A stretch of 64,000 nucleotides of DNA from CAJQQK01 sp965224225 (GCA_965224225.1 CBDCZF010000011.1:124001-188000), one strand, 5' to 3'; positions 42,373-51,444 are shown, counted from the stretch's first letter. The notes: generated from the sequence alone by a model not told the origin. Numbers and translations are program-made.

Positions 42373-42407
42373 AGCCTCACGGGATTGTTATTGTGCGAGG
42401 TGAGGCT
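42373..42407. terminator. Possible hairpin after the small secreted protein
   Basis: AGCCTCAC and GTGAGGCT pair as an eight-bp stem with a 19-nt loop, without a clear T-run. It lies 40 bp past the gene end, upstream of the bufferin genes. Confidence 0.3.
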
Positions 42408-42582
42408 GGCGTGCCGCCTGGCAATGCTGAAAACCGTTTATCTGCCTGAGCTTTCTGCGGCTTGGCCTTTCACGGCCACTCAACGCAACGTGAGATGAAT
42501 TTCATTGTCTTGGCGACGGCGGCGGGCGATTTTCTCAAGCGTGGCCGCGAAGGCCTTTGCAACCGTCCATTGGGAGTTCGCC

Positions 42583-42894
42583 ATGAACAAGAAAGTTACG
42601 ACCGCCGCCTTCATCGCTGGTGCCGTCGCGGTCGCCGTCACCGGCATCCAGGCCGACAGCGCACAAGCGCAAGGTGCCAAGGAAAAATGCTACGGGATCT
42701 CGCTGGCCGGCAAGAACGATTGCAAGGCGGGTGCCGGCACGACGTGCGCCGGTTCATCGAAGGTCGACTATCAGGGCAACGCCTGGACGCTGGTTCCAAA
42801 GGGCTCATGCGAAGGCCTTGCCTGGGACAAGGTCCTTCCTGACGGACGCAAAGGCAGCCTGACCGAACTCGCGCGCGACGTGCCGAAGGCCTGA
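42583..42894 (+). CDS. bufA1: Bufferin precursor (DUF2282)
   Basis: The 103-residue precursor peptide has a signal peptide (about 1-30, ending QAQG) and the DUF2282 core with four cysteines (C36, C47, C55, C76) in the arrangement EKCYGI...NDCKAG...TTCAGSS...GSCEGL. Bufferins are RiPPs whose cysteines are modified by a multinuclear iron enzyme (BufB with BufC) into copper-binding heterocycles; they buffer excess copper in the periplasm. ATG 42583 is preceded by GGGAG, and the frame upstream is not needed. The modification genes follow directly. Confidence 0.92.
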   Translation: MNKKVTTAAFIAGAVAVAVTGIQADSAQAQGAKEKCYGISLAGKNDCKAGAGTTCAGSSKVDYQGNAWTLVPKGSCEGLAWDKVLPDGRKGSLTELARDVPKA

Positions 42895-42993
42895 TCGGCG
42901 AACGGTGCCCGATCTTCTCGTACTCTGAACTGCTGCGCCGGGCGAAGCATCGGCTGGCGCGGCCTTTCTCTACTTTGCCCGGCAAGACCCTAC

Positions 42994-43911
42994 ATGACCG
43001 AAGACGGCACGCCAGAAGACAACAGGCCGTATGAATTCACACTGCCGCAGCGCGCCGGTGTCAGTCTCAAACCGCAACACTATGCGACGATACTCGGCGA
43101 GCGCCCACCGGTTGCTTGGTTCGAGGTCCACCCGGAGAACTACATGGGCGCCGGTGGCCCGCCGCACCGATATCTAACGGCGATACGCGAGAACTACGAA
43201 CTATCGCTGCATGGTGTCGGGCTATCGATCGGTTCGAGCCGTCCGCTCGACGAATTACATCTCGCCCGTCTCAAACGCCTCATCGAGCGCTACGATCCGG
43301 CGCAGTTTTCGGAGCATCTCGCCTGGTCGAGCCATGACGAGGGCTATTTCAACGATCTGCTGCCCCTGCCCTATACCTCCGAGACACTGGATCTTGTCGC
43401 AAGCCACATCGAACAGGTGCAGACGACGCTCGGCCGGCGCATGCTGCTCGAGAACCCGGCAACCTATGTCGTCTTTCCCGAGAGCACGTACGATGAGATC
43501 GAATTTCTCACCGAGATCGTGAAGCGAACCGGCTGCGGTCTCCTGCTCGACGTCAACAACGTCTACGTTTCCTGCACCAACCATGGCCGCAGCGCCGCCG
43601 ACTACATCGCGGCGTTTCCTACCGAGCATGTCGGCGAAGTCCATCTCGCCGGGCACGCCGAAGACATCAACGATGTTGGCGGCCGGTTGCTGATCGACAG
43701 CCACGACCGGGCCGTCATCGACGATGTCTGGGTGCTCTATGATCAACTGATCGCCCGCGCCGGTCAGCTGCCGACGCTGATCGAATGGGATGCGGACATC
43801 CCGGAACTGCCCGTGCTGTTGCGTGAGGCGCGATACGCCGAGGCGATCATGGCCCGCCCGCAAAACTCGGCCGATCGGCGAAGCCTCGACCTAGCGGCTG
43901 CCGAAACATGA
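42994..43911 (+). CDS. bufB: Bufferin-modifying MNIO enzyme (DUF692)
   Basis: This 305-residue DUF692-family enzyme is of the multinuclear non-heme iron oxidative type. It has a TIM barrel with the metal-site strings WFEVHPENYMG, LSLHGVGLSIG, QFSEHLAWSS, RMLLENPATY, LLLDVNNVYVS, GEVHLAGHAED and DSHDRAVIDDVWVLYD. It is expected to oxidise cysteines of BufA to thiooxazole-type groups. Its stop overlaps the start of bufC by four bases (ATGA). All conserved His/Glu/Asp positions that I can identify are present. Confidence 0.92.
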   Translation: MTEDGTPEDNRPYEFTLPQRAGVSLKPQHYATILGERPPVAWFEVHPENYMGAGGPPHRYLTAIRENYELSLHGVGLSIGSSRPLDELHLARLKRLIERYDPAQFSEHLAWSSHDEGYFNDLLPLPYTSETLDLVASHIEQVQTTLGRRMLLENPATYVVFPESTYDEIEFLTEIVKRTGCGLLLDVNNVYVSCTNHGRSAADYIAAFPTEHVGEVHLAGHAEDINDVGGRLLIDSHDRAVIDDVWVLYDQLIARAGQLPTLIEWDADIPELPVLLREARYAEAIMARPQNSADRRSLDLAAAET

Positions 43912-44696
43912 GCTGGCGAGACACCCAGCAAGTCTTCGCAGGTGCCTTGCGCGATGCTGTGCGGGAAGTGCCGGAGGCCGTCGGCCCCCGCGACCCCGTC
44001 GTCCCGACCGCACGCTTCAACGTTTACCGCAACAATTCGGCCGTCAGCCTGACGGAGGCGGTGGCCGACAACTATCCTGTCGTGTGCGAGCTGGTTGACG
44101 AGAAGTTCTTCACCGCCATGGCGCGCACTTTCGTTGCCGATCATCTGCCCGCCTCACCGGTGCTGCTCGAGTATGGCGGCGACTTCCCGGGGTTTATCGA
44201 TTCTTTCGAGCCGGCGCGCTCGCTGCCGTTTCTTGGCGATGTCGCGCGGATCGAATGGGCGTGGCTCGAGGCCTATCACAGCCAGGATGCACCGAGTCTC
44301 AGGGCGGATGCCTTGCAGTCAATCGGCGGCGATGAAATCGGTGATGCCCGGATCGGCCTGCATCCCTCCACCCGGCTCGTGCGTTCGGACTGGCCGGCGG
44401 TGTCGATCTGGAGCGCGCATCAGGCCGAGACGGCTGCCGAGCGCGAACGCGCCATGCAGCAGATCTCCCGTGAGGCTGAATGTGCCCTGATCGTCAGACC
44501 GGATTTCGACGTCAACGTGCACCTCATCCAGCCTGCCATCTGGCAACTGCTCGATGCGTTCGGTGCCGGTGCAACGATCAGCGAAGCTGCAGCCCGGCTC
44601 GATGACGCCAATGCCGACGAGTTCGGCGCCATGCTGGGTTTCATATTTTCGACCGGGGTTGCCGCCTCGGTGAACCCGACAAGAGGCAACCTATGA
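43908..44696 (+). CDS. bufC: MNIO partner protein (DUF2063-like)
   Basis: This 262-residue protein with the N-terminal DUF2063 domain (QQVFAGALRDAV, then RFNVYRNNSAVSLTEAVADNYPVVCELVDEKFFTAMARTFV) works as the partner of BufB, presumably binding the precursor. The C-terminal half is a beta/helix domain with VSIWSAHQAE and CALIVRPDFDVNVHLI, and an alpha-helical tail that looks like a winged helix. It is coupled to bufB at the start and to bufD at the end. Confidence 0.9.
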   Translation: MSWRDTQQVFAGALRDAVREVPEAVGPRDPVVPTARFNVYRNNSAVSLTEAVADNYPVVCELVDEKFFTAMARTFVADHLPASPVLLEYGGDFPGFIDSFEPARSLPFLGDVARIEWAWLEAYHSQDAPSLRADALQSIGGDEIGDARIGLHPSTRLVRSDWPAVSIWSAHQAETAAERERAMQQISREAECALIVRPDFDVNVHLIQPAIWQLLDAFGAGATISEAAARLDDANADEFGAMLGFIFSTGVAASVNPTRGNL

Positions 44697-45262
44697 TCCA
44701 ATCGCTCAAAGGTCTCTATGAGGCTGTGTTCTTCGGCTTACAGCGCATCACCGAGGACTGGCTTTTGGGCCTTGCCGCCCGTTTAACCTTTTCCAGTGTG
44801 CTGCTCCTATATTTCATCAATTCTGCCTTGACCAAGGTCGGCTCCGGGTTTCCTGGTTTTCTGATCGTCAGTGGCAACACGTATGCACAGATGTTCCCGA
44901 AACTATTCGAGAGCGTCGATTATGATGCGAGCAGGATCGCGTTCGTGCCCTACGGTATTCTCGCCTATGCCGGCACCTATGGTGAATTCATTCTGCCGAT
45001 CCTGATCCTATTCGGTCTGTTCACACGGGCTGCAGCAGCCGGTTTCATCGGTTTCCTTGCGGTGATGACCTACGTCGACATCTACGGTCACGGCATGAAG
45101 GCGGAATCGATTGGACAGTTCTTTGACCGCTTCCAGGATTCAGTCGTCGCGGACCAGCGCCTACTCTGGCTGTTTCCCCTGATCTACCTGGTCCTGCGTG
45201 GGCCCGGGTTGATCTCGCTCGATGCGATATTAGAGAAAATCTTTCGCCGCGAGGAGATCTGA
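44693..45262 (+). CDS. bufD: DoxX-family membrane protein of the bufferin cluster
   Basis: The 189-residue DoxX-type protein has about four or five helices (RLTFSSVLLLYFINSALTKVGSG, YGILAYAGTYGEFILPILILFGLFTRAAA, GFIGFLAVMTYVDIYGHG, LLWLFPLIYLVLRGPGL). DoxX members often lie downstream of BufABC; a role in redox or membrane assembly of the copper peptide is suspected. It starts four bases inside bufC. Confidence 0.87.
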   Translation: MIQSLKGLYEAVFFGLQRITEDWLLGLAARLTFSSVLLLYFINSALTKVGSGFPGFLIVSGNTYAQMFPKLFESVDYDASRIAFVPYGILAYAGTYGEFILPILILFGLFTRAAAAGFIGFLAVMTYVDIYGHGMKAESIGQFFDRFQDSVVADQRLLWLFPLIYLVLRGPGLISLDAILEKIFRREEI

Positions 45263-45302
45263 GCACTGCCGCGATGATCCTAGCTACAGCGTTTCCGGTT
45301 TA

Positions 45303-45433
45303 GCCGGAATCGCCCCGAGGGAGCGCAGGTGACCCGCCGCATTGCGGCGCCCCTCGGAGGCCGGCCGTTAGGCCGAATAGCCGTGAGAGAAAAGACAGAT
45401 AGATCGATTTCCACGTAAGTCGGAAATGATCTA
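45303..45433 (-). repeat. Dispersed intergenic repeat, copy 2 (about 130 bp)
   Basis: Read on the minus strand it begins TAGATCATTTCCGACTT and contains CTCTCACGGCTATTC and CCTCCGAGGGGCGCC, aligning with copy 1 at 33605-33735. The two copies lie in gaps just after gene ends. Confidence 0.6.
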
Positions 45434-45501
45434 TTGGCGCTCGCTCGTGATTGTCCGGCCTGCTAAGCTTGGAATTTGGCAACGCAGGCAGACTAGGCGA
45501 C

Positions 45502-46755
45502 ATGAGCAAAAGCGATGACTTGAAGCCGTCCGGGCGAGCGACCGGACGGCAGTTCTTTTTCAACCCGGGCCCGACCCATATTCCCGATGCCGTGTTCGGT
45601 GCCATGCACCGGCCGACGATAGACTTTCTGGCGCCCGAGTTCATCGAAGTGCTGACGCGGGTGCATGAGCGCACCAAGCGGGTCCTCAAGACAAAGCAGC
45701 ATCTATTGTTCTACGGCACCAACGGGCATGGCGCCTGGGAGGGTGCGCTTGCCAACGTGTTCTCGCCCGGCGACAAGATGCTGATGATCGAATCGGGTCA
45801 TTTCTCGATCAACTGGGCCAAAATGGCGGAAGAGCTGGGCCTCGAGGTCGAGGTTCTGCCGAGCGACTGGCGGTTCGGCGTGCCGGCCGGCGCACTCGAA
45901 GACCGGCTCAAGGCAGACCGGGCGCATGACATCAAGGGAGTCATGGTCGTCCATAACGAGACAGCGACCGGCCTCGTCCACCCGATCGGCGATATCCGCG
46001 CCGAAATCGATGCCGCCGGCCACCCGGCGATGCTGCTGGTTGACACAATCTCATCGCTTGCCTCGTTTGATTTCCGGTTTGATGACTGGCGCGTCGATCT
46101 TGCCGTCGGCGGCAGCCAGAAGGGCCTGATGATGATAACCGGCCTCGCCTTCACCGGCATTAGCGAACGTGCCATGGCGGCCTCGAAGTCGGCCGGCTTG
46201 CCGCGCAGTTTCGTCGACTGGCGCCAGATGATGACGGTTGAGCCGCAGCGCTTTCCGGGCACCACGCCAGTGCATTTGTTCTACGGTCTCGACAAGGCGC
46301 TCGAGTTGCTCGAGGCGGAAGGACTCGAAGCAGTGTTTGCCCGTCACCATCGGCTCGCCCGGGCGGTCCGCGCCGCGGTTGCGCATTGGGGCGGCGGGGC
46401 GCAAAGCGGGGTGCGCGCGACCGGTGACGGCCTCGAGGGCACGGTCGAGGCCATCGAGCTTTTCTGTGGCGATGCCGACCGGGTCTCCGACTCTGTTACC
46501 GCCGTGCTGACACCGACCGGCTTCGATGCGAACGCCTTTCGCCGGGTTGCGCTCGAACGCTATAATCTGTCGCTCGGGCAAGGTCTCGGTCCTCTTGTCG
46601 GCAAGCTCTTTCGTATCGGTCATCTCGGTGATCTCAACGAGCCGATGGTGCTCGGAGCGATTGCCACCATCGAGCTCGCCATGCGCGATTCCGGGATGCG
46701 CCACGAGCCAGGGGCTACCGAGGCGGCACTGCAAGCGCTGCAGCAATCCTCATAG
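45502..46755 (+). CDS. Class V aminotransferase (serine/alanine-glyoxylate type)
   Basis: The 417-residue PLP enzyme has FFFNPGPTHIPDAVF, the catalytic lysine in DLAVGGSQKGLMM, a cofactor-binding TNGHGAWEGALANVFSPGDK and LLVDTISSLASFDFRFDDW. The family includes serine-glyoxylate and alanine-glyoxylate aminotransferases, which would fit the serine cycle of methylotrophs. No other serine-cycle gene is adjacent, so the substrate pair is uncertain. ATG 45502 was chosen; the frame is open upstream. Confidence 0.85.
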   Translation: MSKSDDLKPSGRATGRQFFFNPGPTHIPDAVFGAMHRPTIDFLAPEFIEVLTRVHERTKRVLKTKQHLLFYGTNGHGAWEGALANVFSPGDKMLMIESGHFSINWAKMAEELGLEVEVLPSDWRFGVPAGALEDRLKADRAHDIKGVMVVHNETATGLVHPIGDIRAEIDAAGHPAMLLVDTISSLASFDFRFDDWRVDLAVGGSQKGLMMITGLAFTGISERAMAASKSAGLPRSFVDWRQMMTVEPQRFPGTTPVHLFYGLDKALELLEAEGLEAVFARHHRLARAVRAAVAHWGGGAQSGVRATGDGLEGTVEAIELFCGDADRVSDSVTAVLTPTGFDANAFRRVALERYNLSLGQGLGPLVGKLFRIGHLGDLNEPMVLGAIATIELAMRDSGMRHEPGATEAALQALQQSS

Positions 46756-46787
46756 GCAAACCAAACACGCCAATCAGGAAGAAAGTC

Positions 46788-47588
46788 ATGTCGAAAGATC
46801 TCGTTCAGGAGCAGTTCGGCGCCAATGCCGCCAACTACGTGACATCGAGCGTGCACGCCAAGGGCGCATCGCTGGCCCGCATGGTCGAACTGGTCGCGCC
46901 CGAGGCCGACTGGACCGCGCTCGACATTGCGACCGGCGGCGGCCACACGGCATTCGCCTTCGCACCTCACGTCAAGCGCATGATCGCCAGTGACCTCACG
47001 CAGCAAATGCTCGATCAAGTCGACAAACAGGTCCGCGACAAGGGTGTAGGCAATGTGTCAACCCAGCTTGCCGACGCCGAGAACCTGCCTTTCGATGATC
47101 AAAGCCTCGATCTCGTGACCTGCCGGATTGCGCCGCATCACTTTCCCGATATCGCAAAGTTCATCGCAGAAGTGCACCGGGTCCTGAAGCCGGGCGGCGT
47201 GTTTGCGCTGGTCGACAACGCGGCACCCGACCGACACACCAATCCGGGCTTTTCCGACGACGATCTTACCGCTGCGGCCGCGACCTACAACGAGTTCGAA
47301 AAGATCCGCGACCCAAGCCATGGCCGCGCCCTGACGCCGGCGGAATGGTTCCGGTGCATCGAGGAGGCCGGTTTTCTGATCCGAAATTGGGAATTCCTGG
47401 CCAAGCAGATGTCGTTCGAGACCTGGATCAACAATATGTCGGTCCCCTCCGACAAGGTGCCGGGACTTGCGGCGATGCTCGACAACGCTGCTCCAGCCTT
47501 CAAGGCCTACATTCAGCCGAGCGAAACGGATGGCAAGCGCGGCTTCATGATTGCCGAACTGCTGGTCGTTGCCGACAAGGGCACTTGA
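46788..47588 (+). CDS. Class I SAM-dependent methyltransferase
   Basis: The 266-residue UbiE/Coq5-like methyltransferase has motif I (ALDIATGGGHTAFAFA), motif II region (LADAENLPFDDQSLDLVTCR) and motif III (VLKPGGVFALVDNAAP). It is soluble, with a C-terminal dimer helix. The substrate is unknown. It lies 33 bp after the aminotransferase gene, so it may be co-transcribed. AGGAAG precedes its ATG. Confidence 0.85.
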   Translation: MSKDLVQEQFGANAANYVTSSVHAKGASLARMVELVAPEADWTALDIATGGGHTAFAFAPHVKRMIASDLTQQMLDQVDKQVRDKGVGNVSTQLADAENLPFDDQSLDLVTCRIAPHHFPDIAKFIAEVHRVLKPGGVFALVDNAAPDRHTNPGFSDDDLTAAAATYNEFEKIRDPSHGRALTPAEWFRCIEEAGFLIRNWEFLAKQMSFETWINNMSVPSDKVPGLAAMLDNAAPAFKAYIQPSETDGKRGFMIAELLVVADKGT

Positions 47589-47752
47589 GATAGAGCAACA
47601 TCCGACAATAGCCCTGGATGGCTCGGGCTCGCGGACCGGCGTGATATCGGCTGACGCTTGCACTCTCTGCATTGCCTGAACGACCAATCCCACTTGCCCC
47701 GCCCATTCATCCGGTCCAGTCTCAGCCCCATCTTAAGCAAGGAAGGAACCAC

Positions 47753-48115
47753 ATGTCCCAGCCAGACACATGCGTCACCATCGTGCCCTACTTCAAGGTC
47801 CACGCCGGCAAGCTCGACGAGTTCAAGAACGGCTGCCAGACCTTCATCGAAAAGACCAAATCAGAGCCCGGCTGCCTCTATTACGGCTTCACCTTCAACG
47901 GCGACGAAGCCCATTGCCGCGAGGGCTACGCCGATGCCGCGGCCCTTCTCGCCCACCTCGAAAACGTCGGCGCACTGCTCCAGGACGCACTGAAGATCGC
48001 CGACATCTCCCGCCTCGAAGTGCACGGCCCCGCCGCCGAACTCGACAAACTGCGCGAGCCCTTGAAGGACCTGTCACCGGCCTATTTCGAACTGCTCGGC
48101 GGTTTCCGCCAGTAG
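47753..48115 (+). CDS. Antibiotic biosynthesis monooxygenase (ABM) domain protein
   Basis: The 120-residue ferredoxin-like fold protein begins VTIVPYFKVHAGKLDEFKNGCQTFIEKTKSEPGCLYYGFTF, a typical ABM pattern. It continues with ENVGALLQDALKIADISRLEVHGPAAELDKLREPL. Such proteins range from quinol monooxygenases to stress proteins. ATG 47753 is after AAGGAAGGAA. It is followed by a strong bidirectional terminator. Confidence 0.85.
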   Translation: MSQPDTCVTIVPYFKVHAGKLDEFKNGCQTFIEKTKSEPGCLYYGFTFNGDEAHCREGYADAAALLAHLENVGALLQDALKIADISRLEVHGPAAELDKLREPLKDLSPAYFELLGGFRQ

Positions 48116-48163
48116 CCCTGGCCAGACACCAAAGATGGCACTCCCGAGACTGCTCCACGCAAA

Positions 48164-48191
48164 AAGGGCGCCGAAACCAGCCGGCGCCCTT
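48164..48191. terminator. Bidirectional rho-independent terminator
   Basis: AAGGGCGCCG-(8 nt)-CGGCGCCCTT forms a 10-bp stem with A-run on the left and TTCTTCTT on the right, between the convergent genes at 48115 and 48219. Confidence 0.85.
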
Positions 48192-48218
48192 CTTCTTGTC
48201 CGCGATCTGAACTGCTGA

Positions 48219-49982
48219 TCAGTTGGCCGATGCCATCTGCTTCGGCAGTCGGAAGGTCCAGAGCGTGCCACCCTGGTTGAGGTAGTTGACCTTCTTGGCA
48301 ACTTCGCCACCCCATAGCGGCACAGCGCCACCCCAGCCGGAGATCACGGAGACGTACTGCTCGCCGCCCATTTCCCAGGTGATCGGCTGGCCGACGATGC
48401 CCGAGCCGGTCTGGAACGACCAAAGCTTCTCGCCCGTCTCATCGTCGAATGCGATGAACTCGCCTTCCGGCGTGCCGGTGAACACCAGGCCGCCGGCCGT
48501 GGTCATCACCCCGGCCCACAGCGGCGCATCGTTCTTGAACTCCCACTTGACCTTGCCGGTATCGGGATCGATCGCCTTCAGAGAACCGATGTAGTCCTCA
48601 AAGATCGGCTTGATCGTGAAGCCGGAACCGAGATAGGCGGCGCCCTTCTTGTACGTGACCGGCTCGTTCCAGATGTCCATGCCCCACTCGTTCGACGGCA
48701 CGTAGAAGTTGCCGGTCTTCGGTGAGAACGCCATCGGCATCCAGTTCTTGCCGCCGAGGAACGACGGCACAGCGAATACCACCTCGCCCTTCTTGCCGTC
48801 GGCCGCCTTGCTCGGATTGCCCGGACGGTTCGCTTCGATGTAGATCGGCCGACCGTTCTCATCTATGCCCTTCGCCCAAGAGATGTTCTTGACGAACGGC
48901 ACGGCTGAGACGAACTTGCCGTCTTCGCGGTTCAAGACATAGAAGAAGCCGTTACGGTCGGCTGTCGCCCAGCGCTTGTTGCCGGCCCGGTCGGTGTAGG
49001 CCACCACCTCGTTGACACCATCGAAGTCCCAGCCTTCGCGCGGCGTCGTCTGGTAGTGCCACTTGATCTCGCCGTTCTCCGGGTTGATGCCAATCCGGCT
49101 GGCGGCATAAAGGTTGTCGCCTTCGCTCCCCTTCGGATTGCCAGCAGCTCTGAGCCAGCTGTTCCAGGGCGCCGGATTGCCGGCACCGAAGACCAGCGTA
49201 TCGGTGTCCTTGTCATAGGAACCGCCGAGCCAGGTTGCACCACCACCCGTCTTCCAAAGATCACCCGGCCAGGTCGCATTGAGCTTGCCGGTCATGGTCG
49301 AGGGCTTGCCCTTATAAGTGCCCATGTGGCCTTCGATCACCGGGCGTTCCCAGACCAGTTCACCAGTCTCGGCGTCACGCGCCTGCACGGCGCCGACGAT
49401 GCCGAATTCACCGCCCGAATTGCCGGTGATCACCAGGCCATTCACAATCAGCGGTGCCGCCGTATAGGAATAGCCAGCCTTGTAGTCGGCAATCTTCTTG
49501 CGCCAGACAACCTTGCCGGTCTTGGCGTTGAGCGCCACGATGCGCGCATCGAGTGTGCCGAAATAGACTTTGTCGCCGAAGATCGCAGCACCGCGGTTGA
49601 TCACGTCACAGCACGGCAGAATACCTTCCGGCAGGCGGGCATCGTACTGCCAGATTTCCTTGCCGGTTTTGACGTCGATCGCATACATCCGCGAATAGGA
49701 ACCAGTGATGTACATCACGCCGTCATGCACCAGCGGCTGGGTCTCCTGCCCGCGCTGCTTTTCGCCGCCAAGCGAAAACGCCCAGGCCGGCACGAGATGC
49801 TTGACGTTCGACTTGTTCAGGCGTGTGAGTGGGGAATGCCTTTGCAGATGGCGCCCCATGCCATTAGTCAAAACATCGCCGACTGACGCCGTATCATTGG
49901 CGAGATCCGCCTCTGTCACCTGCGCCACCGCTGAACCGGCCGACATGGCGCCGATTAACAGTGCACCAACAAGTCTGCGCAT
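48219..49982 (-). CDS. PQQ-dependent alcohol dehydrogenase, lanthanide type (ExaF/PedH-like)
   Basis: The 587-residue quinoprotein has a signal peptide (about 1-20) and an eight-bladed propeller. It carries the adjacent-cysteine ring of the active site (C124-C125, PCCDV), metal-ligating residues in GGEFG (E192) and GAGNP (N269), and GWDFDGVNE with catalytic D319 and a second Asp D321. The extra Asp two residues after the catalytic Asp is the mark of lanthanide-dependent enzymes; calcium enzymes such as MxaF and ExaA have Ala or Ser there. Overall it is closer to ExaF/PedH than to XoxF. A GGAGG site precedes ATG 49982. It oxidises alcohols in the periplasm, passing electrons to a cytochrome c such as the PedF-like protein at 52181. 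Confidence 0.92.
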   Translation of the reverse strand: MRRLVGALLIGAMSAGSAVAQVTEADLANDTASVGDVLTNGMGRHLQRHSPLTRLNKSNVKHLVPAWAFSLGGEKQRGQETQPLVHDGVMYITGSYSRMYAIDVKTGKEIWQYDARLPEGILPCCDVINRGAAIFGDKVYFGTLDARIVALNAKTGKVVWRKKIADYKAGYSYTAAPLIVNGLVITGNSGGEFGIVGAVQARDAETGELVWERPVIEGHMGTYKGKPSTMTGKLNATWPGDLWKTGGGATWLGGSYDKDTDTLVFGAGNPAPWNSWLRAAGNPKGSEGDNLYAASRIGINPENGEIKWHYQTTPREGWDFDGVNEVVAYTDRAGNKRWATADRNGFFYVLNREDGKFVSAVPFVKNISWAKGIDENGRPIYIEANRPGNPSKAADGKKGEVVFAVPSFLGGKNWMPMAFSPKTGNFYVPSNEWGMDIWNEPVTYKKGAAYLGSGFTIKPIFEDYIGSLKAIDPDTGKVKWEFKNDAPLWAGVMTTAGGLVFTGTPEGEFIAFDDETGEKLWSFQTGSGIVGQPITWEMGGEQYVSVISGWGGAVPLWGGEVAKKVNYLNQGGTLWTFRLPKQMASAN

Positions 49983-50283
49983 ACGTCTCCTCCCAAGTTG
50001 CTGCCGATACCGGCAGGATATATTGTTACTTCCCTCGCAGCCGGTCGACGGCCTCGATCAAAACAACGAACTAGCGGGCGAGGCAAACAACCACCGCTCC
50101 GCATTCGCGCGCGCGATATGGTTGCTGGTGAGCCTGAAAGCCTCTTTCTCAAGCTAGCCCGATTGACCGAGCAGTTCAATTCATTAAGGCTGCTGATCAT
50201 TGCAGCCGGACAATCTGCTTGCCTTTGCTTGGGCCGGATATCGAAGTTTGGATGCCGATGCGTAAATTGGGAGGAATGCAACT
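49983..50283. promoter_or_regulatory. Divergent promoter gap for the PQQ dehydrogenase
   Basis: This 301-bp divergent gap precedes the dehydrogenase (minus) and the interrupted gene at 50284 (plus). GGAGGAGACGT and GGGAGGAAT are the ribosome binding sites. No operator or palindrome stood out. Confidence 0.4.
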
Positions 50284-50838
50284 ATGACCTGGCGCGTGCT
50301 CGTCATGTTGCTCACCGTGGCGCTGCTTGGCCAGCCGGCAGGCGCCGGTCCGCTCGACGGGCGCAAAACACTGAAACTCGTTGAGCAGTCGGGCCGCTCG
50401 CACCCGGTCGCAACAATCGAGTTCAGCGGCACCGGCACGGCGCGCTCCTACAAGATCTCATGGCATGACCGCAAGTTCGGCGACCATTTCCTCTCGATGC
50501 GCCCGTTCAAATGCCTCGAAGGCACCGCCAAATACTGGTGCCGCGTGCCATATCCCTACAAGATCCGCCGCCAGGTGAGCACCGATGATTTGGTCGATCT
50601 CGAATACGACACGCTATTCATATAGAAGGGCGCCAAGGAGTACGGCATCAACATGTGGAACGGCGTCTACTACCGGCTGCGCGTCGACGGCGACAGGCTG
50701 GCAGGCGTCCTGCATCTGATCGACATGGACAAACTCGCGACGCCACCGGACGAAGGCGTGCTGCGCCCGATCGACCAATCCGAACTCGAGCCTGCTGAGG
50801 CGTCGAGCCACTGGCTGCCGAAAATCGTTATCGAATAG
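50284..50838 (+). pseudogene. Secreted protein of the PQQ cluster interrupted by an in-frame TAG
   Basis: ATG 50284 opens a signal-peptide protein (MTWRVLVMLLTVALLGQPAGA). It reads 113 residues to TAG at 50623-50625 and then, in the same frame without a shift, continues KGAKEYGINMWNGVYYRLRVDG... to a second stop at 50838 (184 codons plus the TAG). The part after the TAG has protein-like composition and no stops, so it looks like one ancestral protein with a single changed base (for example TAC to TAG). The family was not recognised. GGGAGGAAT precedes the ATG. Confidence 0.7.
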
Positions 50839-50847
50839 GCGCTGACA

Positions 50848-51444
50848 TCAGTCGACATTGACCGGAATCGGCTTGATCGGTGCCAGTTGGCGACCGCTGT
50901 CGAGCCAGCCGTCGGTGCCAAGCGCGAACCAGTAGACGCGCCGGTAGCCGAGCTTGGCGATGCGCTGCGCACCGTTCCAGCTCATCCAGCAATCGGCTAC
51001 GCAGAAAACCACGATCGGGTGCTCGCGGTTGCCGCCGGTCAGGCGTTCGATATTGACTTTCAAATAGCGCTTGAGCCTGCCTGATAGCATCCCACGTCCA
51101 ACCTCCGGCAGCCAACTCGCGCCGGGAATACTGCGGTGCGCCTTGCCAACCAGCCAGGTACCGTCGAGATCGTCGTAGCGCGACTGCAGGGCACCGAACA
51201 CGTCGAGTGCCAGGGCGCCTGCACCGATCAGTCGGGCCGCTCCGGCCGTATCGATGCGCATTGCGGGCGGCGGTATGTCGTCTGGCGTCGGCGCCCGCTG
51301 GCGCGCGATCCGGAGCCCCGTTTCAGCATGGAACAAGTCCGGCCGACGGGCCTGGAGCTCGCTGAAACTCGCGCTCTCGACGACCTGCGAACCGCTGAAC
51401 ACTACCAGCGCCACCGTCAGGCAAATAGAAAATGACCGTGTCAC
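50848..51444 (-). CDS. PQQ-dependent catabolism-associated CXXCW-motif protein (rhodanese-like)
   Basis: The 198-residue periplasmic protein has a signal peptide (MTRSFSICLTVALVV...) and a rhodanese-like domain. Its active segment is IVVFCVADCWMSWNGAQR, the motif that gives the family its name. It is a regular member of PQQ alcohol dehydrogenase accessory sets. A GTG at 51444 was chosen because it places the signal peptide at the N-terminus; ATG codons at 51489 and 51507 would overlap the upstream gene by up to 38 bp. Confidence 0.82.
   Translation of the reverse strand: MTRSFSICLTVALVVFSGSQVVESASFSELQARRPDLFHAETGLRIARQRAPTPDDIPPPAMRIDTAGAARLIGAGALALDVFGALQSRYDDLDGTWLVGKAHRSIPGASWLPEVGRGMLSGRLKRYLKVNIERLTGGNREHPIVVFCVADCWMSWNGAQRIAKLGYRRVYWFALGTDGWLDSGRQLAPIKPIPVNVD

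Noticed and set aside
48219..49982. Calcium-type methanol dehydrogenase MxaF
   Set aside because: The residue two after the catalytic Asp is Asp, not Ala, and no small beta subunit gene (mxaI) is near.
50623..50625. TAG as a pyrrolysine codon
   Set aside because: No pyl genes or MtmB/MttB-type enzymes are seen, and the protein is not a methylamine methyltransferase; a point change is simpler.
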